A stretch of 51,543 nt of DNA from Comamonadaceae bacterium UBA4962 (lineage in GTDB: Bacteria; Pseudomonadota; Gammaproteobacteria; Burkholderiales; Burkholderiaceae_C): the NCBI GenBank assembly GCA_002397315.1, contig DHAE01000017.1, positions 1 to 51,543 on the forward strand. The letters are read 5' to 3'. The translations under genes and the position numbers were made by a program. Position 1 is the first letter of the stretch. Every line of letters starts with the position of its first letter. The notes below the pieces were generated by a model, which searched no databases, was not told the DNA's origin, and worked only from the letters and a program-made list of their open reading frames with translations. Positions 41,890 through 50,892 of this stretch are shown in pieces.

Positions 41890-43494
41890 TCAGGCACTGC
41901 CGTGGGGCGCCCGCTCCATGAGCAGGCGCAATCCCACCTGCCGGCAGGTGACCGCGTCCGCGCCCTGGCCCACGGTGAGCATGCGCCCCAGGCCGCTGCC
42001 CGGGCGCCGGCCGGCCGTGGCGGGCGCTGCCGGCGTTGCATCCTCGCGGCCGATCAGCGCGCTGGCATCGGCGGACACCAGCGACACCAGGCTGTCCACC
42101 AGGAAGCCGCGCAGCCGCTCCCCCTGCCGCACCACCAGCACCCGCGACTGCGCCGTGGGCTCGGCCGCGGCGCAGCCCAGCAGGCTGCGCAAAGAGAACA
42201 CCTCCAGGGGCCGCCCCCTGCGCTCCACCAAGCCGCACATGCCGCCGCCGGCCGCATCCAGCCGCACGGCCGGCGCGGCGTAGTCGAGTATTTCCTCCAC
42301 CTCGGCGAGCGGCGTGGCGCAGGCGCCCCCGGCCCGGTAGATGAGGTAGGTCGTGCGGTCGCCGCCGGCGCGCACCGCGTCCGCGTCCGCTTCCACTGCC
42401 GCGGCGGCGTGCGCTCCGGGAGCGACGGCCGGCCGGCTGTCCAGGAACGCGGCGACGAGCGGGTGCTCCAGCAGTCCCTCCACCCGCATCACGGCCGCGA
42501 TGCCATGCGACGAGGTGCGCAGGGTGCCGGCGTAGCAGCCGGGGTTCAGGCTCGCCCCGGCGCCCAGCGGCACCGTGGCGTCGGGCACCGCCATGTCCAT
42601 GCCCAGCAGGGCATCGACCTGCACGCCGATGCGCCGGTCCCCGCGCTGCAGCACCATCAGCAGGGGCTTGGGCGCATTCGGCGGGGACACCGGGGCGCTG
42701 GCGGCCGGGGCGGGGCCGGTGCCCAGCAACCGCTGCAGATCGACCACCGGTACTTCGCTGCCGCGCCATGCCACGAGCCCGCGCAGCGCGCCGCCAGCGG
42801 CGAAGAACGCGCGCATGGACGGCATCGGCAGGATGTCGGGTACGTCGGCGAAATCGAAGGCCAGCACCAGGCCTCCGAGGGAGGCCAGCGTGTGCCGGCG
42901 CATCGCCGCGGCGGGCTGCGCCGGGGTGGCGCGGGCGGCATCGTCCACCACCGGGGCCACCGCGGGCAGCACGCCCGGCGTGCGCTCCAGCAGGGCCGGC
43001 ACCTGCAGCACCGGCAATGCCCGCGGCTCCGGCTCCTGCGTGACGACCCAGTGGCCGAACAGGCTGCCCTGCGTCCCGCCCAGGGGCGTGACGGCCGAAG
43101 GCGGCACGCGCAGCACGCCGGCGATGCTGTCCACGCCGATGCCCAGGCGCCGGCCTCCATGCGCGACCACGGCCACCTGGCGGCGGCGTCCTGCGGCGAG
43201 GGGTGCGGCAGTGGCCTGGGCCACCGCGGCACCGTCCGGTGCATCGCCCGCAGGCAGGGGCGCGGGCACCGGCTGGGGCGCGGCCGCGGGGGCCATCAGC
43301 CGCTGCAGGTCCAGCACCGGAACCAGTTGCCCCCGCAGCAGGAACATGCCCGCCATCAGCGCGGACGGCTCGGGCATCGCCATCAGCCGCTGCGGCATGT
43401 CCACCGCCTCCACCAGGTCGCCGGAGGCGATGGCGATGTCCTGTCCCGCGGTGCGGACGATGCCGAAATGCAGCACCGCCGCGCCCGCGCTCAT
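41890..43494 (-). CDS. Protein with three CheW-like domains
   Basis: The 534-residue protein is built of three CheW-type SH3-like domain repeats. The first (about 1-150) contains DLVEAVDMPQR, MFLLRGQLVPVLDLQRLM and RRLGIGVDSIAGVLRVP. The second (about 195-345) contains ADVPDILPMPS, LRGLVAWRGSEVPVVDLQRLLG and RRIGVQVDALLGMD. The third (about 375-520) contains EVEEILDYAAPAV, CGLVERRGRPLEVFSLRSLLG and LRGFLVDSLVSLVS. CheW couples receptors to the kinase CheA; a triple-domain form could bind several receptors or kinases at once. It starts at ATG 43494, overlapping the stop of the PAS chemoreceptor gene (ATGA), so the two proteins are made together. Confidence 0.9.
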   Translation of the reverse strand: MSAGAAVLHFGIVRTAGQDIAIASGDLVEAVDMPQRLMAMPEPSALMAGMFLLRGQLVPVLDLQRLMAPAAAPQPVPAPLPAGDAPDGAAVAQATAAPLAAGRRRQVAVVAHGGRRLGIGVDSIAGVLRVPPSAVTPLGGTQGSLFGHWVVTQEPEPRALPVLQVPALLERTPGVLPAVAPVVDDAARATPAQPAAAMRRHTLASLGGLVLAFDFADVPDILPMPSMRAFFAAGGALRGLVAWRGSEVPVVDLQRLLGTGPAPAASAPVSPPNAPKPLLMVLQRGDRRIGVQVDALLGMDMAVPDATVPLGAGASLNPGCYAGTLRTSSHGIAAVMRVEGLLEHPLVAAFLDSRPAVAPGAHAAAAVEADADAVRAGGDRTTYLIYRAGGACATPLAEVEEILDYAAPAVRLDAAGGGMCGLVERRGRPLEVFSLRSLLGCAAAEPTAQSRVLVVRQGERLRGFLVDSLVSLVSADASALIGREDATPAAPATAGRRPGSGLGRMLTVGQGADAVTCRQVGLRLLMERAPHGSA

Positions 43495-45608
43495 GCGTTC
43501 ACCCGCGCGGCAGGCGCTGCGCTGTTCGCCGTGTCGGCGCGGGTGCGCATCGAGACCCGGGTCAGTTCTTCCAGCAACTGGGCGACGTTGCGCGTGGCGG
43601 CGGTCTGCGCCTCGGTCGCGGTGTGGATGCCGGCGATGGAGGCGGTCGTCTGGTCCACGCCCTGCACGATGCGCTCGAAGTTCTCCGCCGCCTGCGAGGA
43701 GATGTCGCCGCCCTGGCGCACGCGCCCCACCGACTCGGCGATCAGCTTGGTGATCTCGCGCGTCGCCTGCGACGACTTCTCGGCCAGCTTGCGCACCTCG
43801 TCGGCCACGACCGAGAAACCCAGTCCGTGGGCGCCCGCGCGTGCCGCCTCGATGGCGGCGTTGAAGGCCAGCAGGTTGGTCTGGTTGGCGATGTCGCCGA
43901 TCACCTGCACGATGGCGTTGATGTCGTCGGACGATTCCTGGATGGCCTTGGTGGCCTCCAGCGATCGCATCAGCGTCTGGCTGCCGCGCCGCGCCTCCGC
44001 CTGCGTCACGGCGGCCAGTTCGGTGGAGTGGCGGGTGGTGCGCGCGATCTCGCCGATGGTCTCGGTCAGTTGCTGGATCGACCGCCCCATCTCGCCCACG
44101 CGGCTTTGCACCAGTTGCTCGCGCTCGACCTGCTCGCTCACGTCGACGGCGTACTTGATGATCTTCACCGGGTTGCCGTCGGGCCCGATGATGGGGTTGT
44201 AGGTCGCCTGGATCCACACCGGATAGCCATGCTTGCTGATGCGCTTGTACAGGCCCGAATAGAACTCGCCGCGGCTGAGCTTCGCCCAGAAGTCGCGGTA
44301 CTCCGCCGAGCGCACGAACTCGGGCTCGCAGAACATCTTGTGGTGTTGCCCCACGATCTCGCGCAGGGTGTAGCCCAGCGCGTCGAGGAAGTTGGCATTG
44401 GCGTGCAGCACGTTGCCTTCCAGGTCGAACTCGATCACGGCCTGGGCACGGGACATGGCGTTGACCTTGCCCTCGTATTCGGCGTTGCGCATCTTCTCGG
44501 CGGTGATGTCGGTGGCGTACTTGACGACCTTCACCTGCCGGCCCTCGCCGTCGAAGATCGGGTTGTACGACGCCTGCAGCCAGACCTCGCGGCCATCCTT
44601 CGCCAGGCGGCGGTACACGCCGGCTTCGAACTCTCCGTCGCCCAGCTTGCGCCAGAAATCCCGGTACGCCGGGCTCTCGGCGTGCTCGCGCATGCAGAAG
44701 CTGCGGTGGTGCATGCCGCGCACCTCCTCCTGCGTGTAGCCCATCGTTTCGAGGAACAGCGGGCTGGCCGCCAGCACCGTGCCGTCGAGAGCGAACTCGA
44801 CCACCGCGGTGGAGCGGCCGATGGCTTCCACCCGGCCCGCGTTCTCGGTATGGCGCTGCTTGGCCTCGGTGATGTCGGTGGCGTACTTGACCACCTTCAC
44901 GGGGCGACCGTCCTCGTCGAGGACGGGGTTGTACGAGGCCTGGATCCAGACGTCCCGCCCGTCCTTGCGGATGCGGCGGTACTCGCTGCTCTGGAATTCG
45001 CCCGCTGCCAGGCGCTCCCAGAACTCGCGGTAGTCGAGGCTGCGCACGTGCTCGGCGTCGCAGAAGATGCGGTGGTGCACCCCGGCGATTTCCTCGGCGC
45101 CGTAGCCGAAAATGTCCAGGAAGTTCTGGTTGGCCTTCAGGACGTGGCCCTTCAGATCGAATTCGATGATGGCCATCGAGCGGTCGATGGCATTCAGGTG
45201 GCCCTGGTGCTCCCGCAGGACGGCCCGCTGGTCCGAGACGTCCTCCAGCAGCAGTAGGGCCTGCCTCACCGCGCCGTCCTCGCCGCGCAGCACGAAGGCC
45301 TGGGTGCGGGTCGCGCAGTTGCGCTTCCAGCTGCCGAAGTGGCTGCCGATGGCGGTCTGCACCGCGTCCGGCGCCTCCGAGGACAGGCAGGCATCCAGCC
45401 ATTCGGCCGCGCGCGGAAAGCAGCTACGGTAATGGTGGCCCAGCACGTCCTGCTCGGCATGCTGGCCCATCTCCAGGAAGGCCGGGTGCACCGCCGCCAC
45501 ATGGCCCCGGGCGTCCAGTTCGATGAAAGGGTGCGACGCCCGGACGGCCTGGGCGAAGGCGATGAGCAGGTCGCTGGAAGCAGGAGCAGAAGCAGGTTGC
45601 TGGGACAT
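43491..45608 (-). CDS. Soluble chemoreceptor with tandem PAS domains
   Basis: The 705-residue protein has no membrane helix. A degenerate PAS-like N-terminal part (about 15-125) is followed by three tandem PAS-PAC repeats of about 122 residues. Each keeps the pattern AVIEFDLEGNVLHAN, a motif H-H-x-x-FC, YRDFWxxLxxGEF, and VWIQASYNP...VKVVKYATDIT. The signalling domain follows with GDIANQTNLLAFNAAIEAARAGAHGLGFSVVADEVRKLAEKS at about 590-631. The receptor hairpin is short, as in BdlA and Aer-like PAS receptors, which sense redox or cell energy through haem or flavin. ATG 45608 is used. Coupled to the triple-CheW gene. Bound cofactor unknown. Confidence 0.9.
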   Translation of the reverse strand: MSQQPASAPASSDLLIAFAQAVRASHPFIELDARGHVAAVHPAFLEMGQHAEQDVLGHHYRSCFPRAAEWLDACLSSEAPDAVQTAIGSHFGSWKRNCATRTQAFVLRGEDGAVRQALLLLEDVSDQRAVLREHQGHLNAIDRSMAIIEFDLKGHVLKANQNFLDIFGYGAEEIAGVHHRIFCDAEHVRSLDYREFWERLAAGEFQSSEYRRIRKDGRDVWIQASYNPVLDEDGRPVKVVKYATDITEAKQRHTENAGRVEAIGRSTAVVEFALDGTVLAASPLFLETMGYTQEEVRGMHHRSFCMREHAESPAYRDFWRKLGDGEFEAGVYRRLAKDGREVWLQASYNPIFDGEGRQVKVVKYATDITAEKMRNAEYEGKVNAMSRAQAVIEFDLEGNVLHANANFLDALGYTLREIVGQHHKMFCEPEFVRSAEYRDFWAKLSRGEFYSGLYKRISKHGYPVWIQATYNPIIGPDGNPVKIIKYAVDVSEQVEREQLVQSRVGEMGRSIQQLTETIGEIARTTRHSTELAAVTQAEARRGSQTLMRSLEATKAIQESSDDINAIVQVIGDIANQTNLLAFNAAIEAARAGAHGLGFSVVADEVRKLAEKSSQATREITKLIAESVGRVRQGGDISSQAAENFERIVQGVDQTTASIAGIHTATEAQTAATRNVAQLLEELTRVSMRTRADTANSAAPAARVNA

Positions 45609-45722
45609 GGACGATCTCTGGAAAACGTGCGAATTTGATGCGGCTTGCACGGATTATTCAAGAAATCATCATTTTTTGCTGGCACAACCCTTTGAATTCC
45701 ACTATCCCTTCATTTGTTTTTA

Positions 45723-46832
45723 TCACTTCATCATGCCATCTGCGGGACCTGGGATGGCGTCCCCGGTGCCGGCCCGATCCGCCGGTCGCGCCGGCACCTG
45801 GGCACTGCCGGTGCCGCACGCATGGCAAAAGCGCGCGAAGGCACTCTTGCGCGTGCGGCAGTTCCCGCAGCGGTCGAACAGGCAGATGCCACAGTGCGGG
45901 CAGAAATCGATGGCCTCGTTCTTGAGGTCCACGGGCCGCTCGCATCCGGGGCATACGCCCTTGGACAGCCGCGCCAGCGCCACGTCGTAGCTCAGTTCCT
46001 CGCGCCGTTGGGCGTCGGGCAGGGCCTCGGCCTGGCGCTGCCGCTCCAGGTAGCGGTTGAGCGCCAGGATGGCGTAACGGCCCACGAGCACCGTCGCCAC
46101 GATGCCGACCGCATAGCGCACGTAGCCGCCATAGCTCGGCAGGTAGGGCACCAGCTCGACGAAGAACACGAACACCGCGAAGAAGATGAAACCCCAGACG
46201 AAGGGCCACCAGGTGCTCTGGCGCTTCTTCGCGAACAGCCAGCCCGCGGCCACCAGCAGCGGCAGCGTGAGCGCCAGCCGGTAGAGGAACACGCGCAGCT
46301 CCAGCTTGCGCTGCGCCACCCGCATCCGCTCGTAGCCCCCTGCTTCCATCTGCTGCAGCCGCTCGCGCGCGGCCTCGGCCGTCTGGCGCGCGTCGAGCGC
46401 CGCCTGCTGCTGGGCCTCCACCGCCTGCTGCGTCTCGCGCTCGCGCGCCTTGAGCGCGTCCAGCGCCTGCGTGCGCTGCACCACCTCGGGGTTGTGCTCG
46501 GACTGCTGCGTCGCACTGCGCGTCGCGATCCAGTTGTCGAAGCTCTCGCGTGCGGTCTGGCTTTCGCTGCGCGCCTTGCTGCGCTGCAGCCGCGCCTGCT
46601 CCAGCGCCGCCTGCGCCCGGCGCTCCGCCCCTTCGGACGACTCCACCTCGGTGCGCAGCGCCAGGGCCGCGGGACGGTCGAGGAAGTCGTCGAGCTGCAG
46701 CGGCGCTTCCACGCGCGGCAGATCGCCCACCAGCGTGCCGCCGAGCCCGATCAGGAAACTCGCGAACACCACCGCCACCAGCCACAGGCCGCGGCGGAAC
46801 CATTTCTCGGACAGGCGCAGGGATTTCGCCAT
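45723..46832 (-). CDS. Membrane protein with coiled coil and zinc-ribbon C-terminus, unknown
   Basis: The 369-residue protein starts with a helix at about 15-37, then a long Glu/Arg/Gln-rich coiled coil (about 60-178, EVESSEGAERRAQAALEQAR onward), three hydrophobic segments between about 180 and 262, and a cytoplasmic zinc-ribbon region (about 294-345) with four CxxC pairs: CPGC, CPHC, CGNC and CHAC. Together these could bind two zinc ions. The tail is disordered. The topology suggests a structural or scaffolding protein with the coiled coil in the periplasm. I recognise no named family. A GGAGTTCAGTC sequence precedes ATG 46832. Confidence 0.82.
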   Translation of the reverse strand: MAKSLRLSEKWFRRGLWLVAVVFASFLIGLGGTLVGDLPRVEAPLQLDDFLDRPAALALRTEVESSEGAERRAQAALEQARLQRSKARSESQTARESFDNWIATRSATQQSEHNPEVVQRTQALDALKARERETQQAVEAQQQAALDARQTAEAARERLQQMEAGGYERMRVAQRKLELRVFLYRLALTLPLLVAAGWLFAKKRQSTWWPFVWGFIFFAVFVFFVELVPYLPSYGGYVRYAVGIVATVLVGRYAILALNRYLERQRQAEALPDAQRREELSYDVALARLSKGVCPGCERPVDLKNEAIDFCPHCGICLFDRCGNCRTRKSAFARFCHACGTGSAQVPARPADRAGTGDAIPGPADGMMK

Positions 46833-46899
46833 GACTGAACTCCTTCTTTATTTCTTGCTTGCTGACTTGCTTGTTTGTTCGCTCGCTCGGCTCTTCAGT

Positions 46900-46927
46900 G
46901 GGCTCCGCGGCACGCGCGGCGGAGCCC
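46900..46927. terminator. Hairpin after the DUF2145 gene
   Basis: Nine-base arms GGGCTCCGC and GCGGAGCCC enclose a 10-base loop, 13 bases beyond the DUF2145 stop. There is no T-run on the strand of that gene, so it is at most a weak terminator or a transcript-end stabiliser. Confidence 0.35.
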
Positions 46928-46939
46928 CGTCCACGCCGA

Positions 46940-47770
46940 CTATGGGCCCGATCCGCGCCCGCCGTCCAGCGACAGCATCACCGGCGCGGCGCCCAGCCCC
47001 GCCCGCCCCATCCAGCCGAAGGCCGAATCCACCGTGACCGTGGCGATGCGGCCGGCGTACCGGTCGCGGTCGGGATGGTCGTCGAAGGCCACGTTCGCCG
47101 CCGTGGCGCGCGCGCCCAGCCGCGTGAGCGGGCCGACGCGCAGCACGGCGGGCTCGTAGCCCCGGGAGCGCAGCCAGGCCTGCGCTTCGCCGCGCGTGCG
47201 CACGGCGGCGGGCTCCATCGCCGCCGCCAGCGTCTCCAGCGCCCATTGGTTGGACTGCTGGTAGCGCGTGCCCCACGCATAGCCCACCATGCTATAGGTG
47301 GGTTGGTGCATCGCCAGCGTGCGCGGCCGGTCGGCCAGCACCGCGGCCAGCCGCGCCTGCGCCTCGGGTGACGGCACCAGCCATGCGGCCTCGTGGCGCC
47401 AGAGGTCGTCCAGGAAGAACTGGCCCAGGCCCTGGCGGTGGACGTGGCCCTCGGCGGTACCGCAGGCGTTGAGCTTGTGCGCCACGCGCCAGTGGCCCTC
47501 GGGCGTGCGGTAGGCCCAGCCCATGTGCGAATAGTGCACGCCGTATTTCGACAGGTCCTGGCCCGCGCGGGCCAGCAGCACCACCTGTGCACCGGAGCGC
47601 CGGTGCTCAGCGTCGAGCGCCCGCGCAGTGCGCTCGGCCAGTTGCATGCCGCGCTCGATGACCTGCGGCGTGGGCCGGCGCGCCTCGCAGGAGCGCCCCG
47701 CATGGGCCGTGCCGGCCGCGAGCGCCGCGGCCAGGGCGAACCCGGCCGCCGCCATGGCGACGCCCCTCAC
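46940..47770 (-). CDS. DUF2145 domain exported protein
   Basis: The 276-residue protein begins with a signal peptide ending AAGTAHA (about residue 26). The mature part has QVVLLARAGQDLSKYGVHYSHMGWAYR and WRVAHKLNACGTAEGHVHRQGLGQFFLDDLW, the central pattern of DUF2145, and later MHQPTYSMVGYAWGTRYQQSNQWALE. The cysteine/histidine/serine content is reminiscent of papain-like NlpC-type folds, but activity is not shown. GTG 47770 is preferred to ATG 47755 because it supplies the arginine of the signal peptide and overlaps the TGA of the preceding gene. Last gene of a three-gene envelope cluster. Confidence 0.82.
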   Translation of the reverse strand: MRGVAMAAAGFALAAALAAGTAHAGRSCEARRPTPQVIERGMQLAERTARALDAEHRRSGAQVVLLARAGQDLSKYGVHYSHMGWAYRTPEGHWRVAHKLNACGTAEGHVHRQGLGQFFLDDLWRHEAAWLVPSPEAQARLAAVLADRPRTLAMHQPTYSMVGYAWGTRYQQSNQWALETLAAAMEPAAVRTRGEAQAWLRSRGYEPAVLRVGPLTRLGARATAANVAFDDHPDRDRYAGRIATVTVDSAFGWMGRAGLGAAPVMLSLDGGRGSGP

Positions 47771-48300
47771 AGCCGCTCGTCGTGCAGCAGCGCACGACCC
47801 AGCGCGTTGGGCACGAAGGCCAGTACCTCGCCCGCGGCCGACAGGATCACGCCCGTGCCGATGACGCTGCAGGCGACCACGGTGCCCACGCCCGCGGCGA
47901 TCCCGGAGGCGGCGCGGCCCGTGACTTCCACGCTCACGCGGGCGCCGTCCGAGGCGCGCTCCAGCACGTAGACCGTGCCGGCCGCCGAAGCCTCCACGGC
48001 GCGCACGGTGAGCACCGCGCCGGCCACCGACAGCGCCGCGGGCAGCGCGACCGCCGCGCCGACCGCCGTGGAACCCACGGAAGCCGCACCGACGACCGAC
48101 GCCACCGGCAGCATCGAGAGCGTGAGGGACGCTTCGCTCTGCGCCCGTGCCGGCGCCGGCGCAACTGCGGCGAGAGCGATGGCGATGGCCATGGCGGCGG
48201 CACCGGACTGCGCCATGCCCGCGAGCCGGCGGCCCCATCCAGACGGGAGGGTGCGGGCGGGGTGCGAAGGTACGGGCCCGCGGTACGGGAAATGCGACAT
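47767..48300 (-). CDS. Exported alanine/valine-rich protein of unknown function
   Basis: The 177-residue product has a long N-terminal region and a signal peptide ending APAPARAQ at about residue 53. A hydrophobic, Ala/Val/Gly-rich mature part follows, with VASVVGAASVGSTAVGAA and a second hydrophobic stretch GVGTVVACSVIGTGVILSAAGEVLAFVPNALG. Between them YVLERASDGARVSVEVTG reads as a beta strand pair. It may lie in a membrane. An earlier signal-peptide start (MAQSGAAAMAIAIAL, about residue 30) is possible. Its TGA overlaps the GTG of the DUF2145 gene. No family recognised. Confidence 0.7.
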   Translation of the reverse strand: MSHFPYRGPVPSHPARTLPSGWGRRLAGMAQSGAAAMAIAIALAAVAPAPARAQSEASLTLSMLPVASVVGAASVGSTAVGAAVALPAALSVAGAVLTVRAVEASAAGTVYVLERASDGARVSVEVTGRAASGIAAGVGTVVACSVIGTGVILSAAGEVLAFVPNALGRALLHDERL

Positions 48301-48317
48301 GGCAACGGTCTCCAGGC

Positions 48318-48878
48318 TCAGTTCACGGCTCGGTCCGGGCGCACTCCGGCCATCGGCGCCTCCTGCAGCGCAGCAGGGGACGTCTCCGTGCCGGCGGCCT
48401 GCATCGCATCGCGGCGGCCCGCCAGCCGGGCTTCGGCCAGATCGGCCTCGTGGCGGTCGCGCAGCATCTTCGCCAGCGTGAACGCGGTGGTCAGCAGGTA
48501 CAGCCAGCTCACGCCCAAAAAGGCCTTGTAGGGGGGCGAGATGTCCATGTCGAGCAGGCCCCAGCCGGTCAGCCCTACCGCCACGGCGAAGCCGCCCCAG
48601 ACCACCAGCTTGAAGAGCGGCGTATCGCCCGCCCCGCGCCGCGTGGCGGCCTGGTTGTCGCGCACGAACTTGGCGAGCATGAAGACCGCCGAGAGGCAGA
48701 ACACGTAGCCCATCACCATGAAGATCTGCTGCAGCCGCTCGCCCGGCAGCCAGGCCAGCCCGACCGCGCAGCACGATGCGGCGATGCCGAACGACACCCA
48801 GACCTGCAGTTGCCAGGCGGACGTGTCGCGCTGGACGAGGGGGGTGGAAGACAACGGGGAAGGCGAAGGACGCGGCAT
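48318..48878 (-). CDS. YiaA/YiaB two-helix inner membrane protein
   Basis: The 186-residue protein has two YiaA/B-type helical pairs: WQLQVWVSFGIAASCCAVGLAWLPG with IFMVMGYVFCLSAVFMLAKFVRDNQ, then FKLVVWGGFAVAVGLTGWGLLDM with YKAFLGVSWLYLLTTAFTLAKMLRDRHE. The repeated KxxRD endings are typical. Role unknown; members are linked to stress. ATG 48878 is selected, although ATGs at 48926-48911 are possible and none has a good ribosome-binding site. It is followed 17 bases later by the next cluster gene. Confidence 0.83.
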   Translation of the reverse strand: MPRPSPSPLSSTPLVQRDTSAWQLQVWVSFGIAASCCAVGLAWLPGERLQQIFMVMGYVFCLSAVFMLAKFVRDNQAATRRGAGDTPLFKLVVWGGFAVAVGLTGWGLLDMDISPPYKAFLGVSWLYLLTTAFTLAKMLRDRHEADLAEARLAGRRDAMQAAGTETSPAALQEAPMAGVRPDRAVN

Positions 48879-49095
48879 GGAAGCGGGGGCTTGCGGCCCG
48901 TGGTGGAACATGGGCCGCATCATGGGTGCGGGGCCGGCACGTGTTTCCGCAAAGCTACGGGGTGGCGGCATATCGCCCGACCAGTACCGCCAGACGATAC
49001 TTTTCCTGCACGGGGGGCCTGCATGGCGTTCACGGGACACGCGCCATCGGTTAGGCTGCGGCCTTCCGAACGCCCACGCACCCAGGAGGAGCCCC

Positions 49096-50706
49096 ATGCC
49101 CGCCCCGAACTTCGCCCGCGCCGCAGGCGCCCTACTGCTCTGCGGCTGCGGATTCGCCGCCCCGGCCCTGGCCGGCGTGGTGCCCGGCACCGGCGGCGCC
49201 CCCTCGAGCACCCAGTTGGGCGCGACGGACGCGGTCGGGCTGCAGCCCGCCCCCAACCAGCTCGGCCACGTGCTGCTGGTGCCCTACTTCACCGCGCAGC
49301 AGGGCCAGATGACCGTGCTGCACCTGGTGAACACGGACCTCTCCAACGGCAAGGCGATCAAGCTGCGCGTGCGCGGCGCCGCCAACGGCGACAGCCTGCT
49401 GTCCATGACGCTGCTGCTGTCGCCCGGCGACATGTGGACCGGCGCGATCACCGCCGGGGCCGACGGCCGTGCGCAGATCGCCACCGCGGACGGCTCCTGC
49501 ACCGCCCCCCAGCTCGCGGCCGGCGTGCCGCAGCCCTTCGGCACCGACCGGCTCGACCCGGCCCTGGGCGCGGCCGACCGGGCCAACCAGACCCGCGAAG
49601 GCACGATCGAGGCCATCGTCGCCGCCGACATCCCCTCCGCGGCGGTGTACGGCACGAGCGGCCAGGAGCGTTCGGCGCTCTTCACGGCGATCCGGCAGAC
49701 GTCGGACGTGGCGCCCTGCACGGGCCCGGCCATCGACGCCGCCCTGCAGCAGGACGCCGGCGACGAGGCCACGGCCGCCGCCCGCGGTTTCGCCGCGCCG
49801 TCGGGCGGCGTGGGCGGCACCTGGTACGTCATCGACGTGCCCGGCGCGACCACCTTCTCGTCCGCGATGACCACGCTGCAGGCCGTGAACGCGGCCGGCC
49901 AGCCGGGGCGCGGCAACTTCGTGCTGTTCCCGCCCACCGACCAGGCGATCGTCCAGCCCGAGCGCTTCACGGCCGATCCGCTGCTGGTGTCGGCGGGTTT
50001 CGCCGCGCGCCAGAAGGACATCGACGGCGTCACCAGCGTGCCGACCACGGCCGCGGTGATCACCGCCCGCGCGTACGACCTGCCCGACCTCTCCACGCCC
50101 TACCACCTGCCCGCCTCGGAGGCGAATGCCCGCCGCACGGCCGCCGAACTGTCGGAGCTGCTGAACGCCCGCGAGGTGCGCAACCAGTACGCGCTGGAGC
50201 CCTCGATCTCCGCGCAGACCGACTGGGTGTTCGCCATGCCCACCAAGCGCTACAGCGTGGCGATGGATTACGCGGCCGGCGCGCGCACGTTCTCGGTGGT
50301 GCCGCCGGCCGGCACGGGCGACCAGTTCTTCCATTCGGACAACACCGCCGTGTCCGGCAACCAGGTGTGCAGCGCCAACGCCGGCTGGTCGTTCCTGGTG
50401 TTCTCGCGCGATGCCACGGTATCCACCAACGGCGCGGCGATCCCCTCGACCCTGCCCCTGGTGCCGCGCCTGTGCGGCGCGGTGTCGGTGGCGGCGTTCA
50501 ACGGTATCTCGCCGCTGTCCACCTCGGTGGCGCGCTCCCCGCTGCGCAACGGCTTCCAGTCCGGCTGGGCCACGCTGCAGGTCAGCGATCCTTCCGGGCT
50601 GCCCGTGATCGGCGCGGCATTCACCAAGCTGAGCAACCCCAGCGTCGCCCCCGGCCTGTCGGGCCGCTACGGTCTGATCTACCCCCACATGATCCGCCAG
50701 CCGTGA
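49096..50706 (+). CDS. Large exported protein of unknown function
   Basis: The 536-residue protein has a clear signal peptide (MPAPNFARAAGALLLCGCGFAAPALA, cleavage at about residue 26) and a good AGGAGGAG ribosome-binding site. The mature protein starts with low-complexity Gly/Ser/Thr and then shows a beta-rich pattern: NQLGHVLLVPYFTAQQGQMTVLHLVNTDLS, KAIKLRVRGAANGDSL, GGTWYVIDVPGATTFSSAM, SISAQTDWVFAMPTKRYSVAMDY. Six cysteines after the signal peptide suggest disulfides. No membrane anchor, lipobox or repeat array is present. The TVLHLVNTDLSNGKAIKLRVRG part recalls surface proteins that package structured beta domains. I do not recognise a family. It stands alone. Confidence 0.8.
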   Translation: MPAPNFARAAGALLLCGCGFAAPALAGVVPGTGGAPSSTQLGATDAVGLQPAPNQLGHVLLVPYFTAQQGQMTVLHLVNTDLSNGKAIKLRVRGAANGDSLLSMTLLLSPGDMWTGAITAGADGRAQIATADGSCTAPQLAAGVPQPFGTDRLDPALGAADRANQTREGTIEAIVAADIPSAAVYGTSGQERSALFTAIRQTSDVAPCTGPAIDAALQQDAGDEATAAARGFAAPSGGVGGTWYVIDVPGATTFSSAMTTLQAVNAAGQPGRGNFVLFPPTDQAIVQPERFTADPLLVSAGFAARQKDIDGVTSVPTTAAVITARAYDLPDLSTPYHLPASEANARRTAAELSELLNAREVRNQYALEPSISAQTDWVFAMPTKRYSVAMDYAAGARTFSVVPPAGTGDQFFHSDNTAVSGNQVCSANAGWSFLVFSRDATVSTNGAAIPSTLPLVPRLCGAVSVAAFNGISPLSTSVARSPLRNGFQSGWATLQVSDPSGLPVIGAAFTKLSNPSVAPGLSGRYGLIYPHMIRQP

Positions 50707-50892
50707 GTGCGGCCCATGGCCGGACTGCGAGAAATGCGGTCTGTGGTCGCCGAATCCGTCGGACAAATTCGCCAATTTGATCCAAAAGTGGGGGAATTGG
50801 AATAGTTTCGACAAATTTCCCGGCATTTGACCAACAATTGGTTACTTCTGAACCGCGGCGGTACAACGCCGCCCCGTCAACGGAAGTACTCC

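Noticed and set aside
45609..45722. Sigma-54-like TGGCAC element near 45680
   Set aside because: The second half does not match (TG instead of GC at ten bases) and it points away from both flanking genes.
46833..46939. CTTG/CTCG-rich imperfect repeats before the zinc-ribbon gene
   Set aside because: Too short and irregular to be a repeat element or CRISPR; probably low-complexity leader sequence.
48147..50780. 877-codon plus-strand open frame across the secreted-protein gene
   Set aside because: Arg/Gly/Ala/His-rich shadow that runs through two gene boundaries in another frame.
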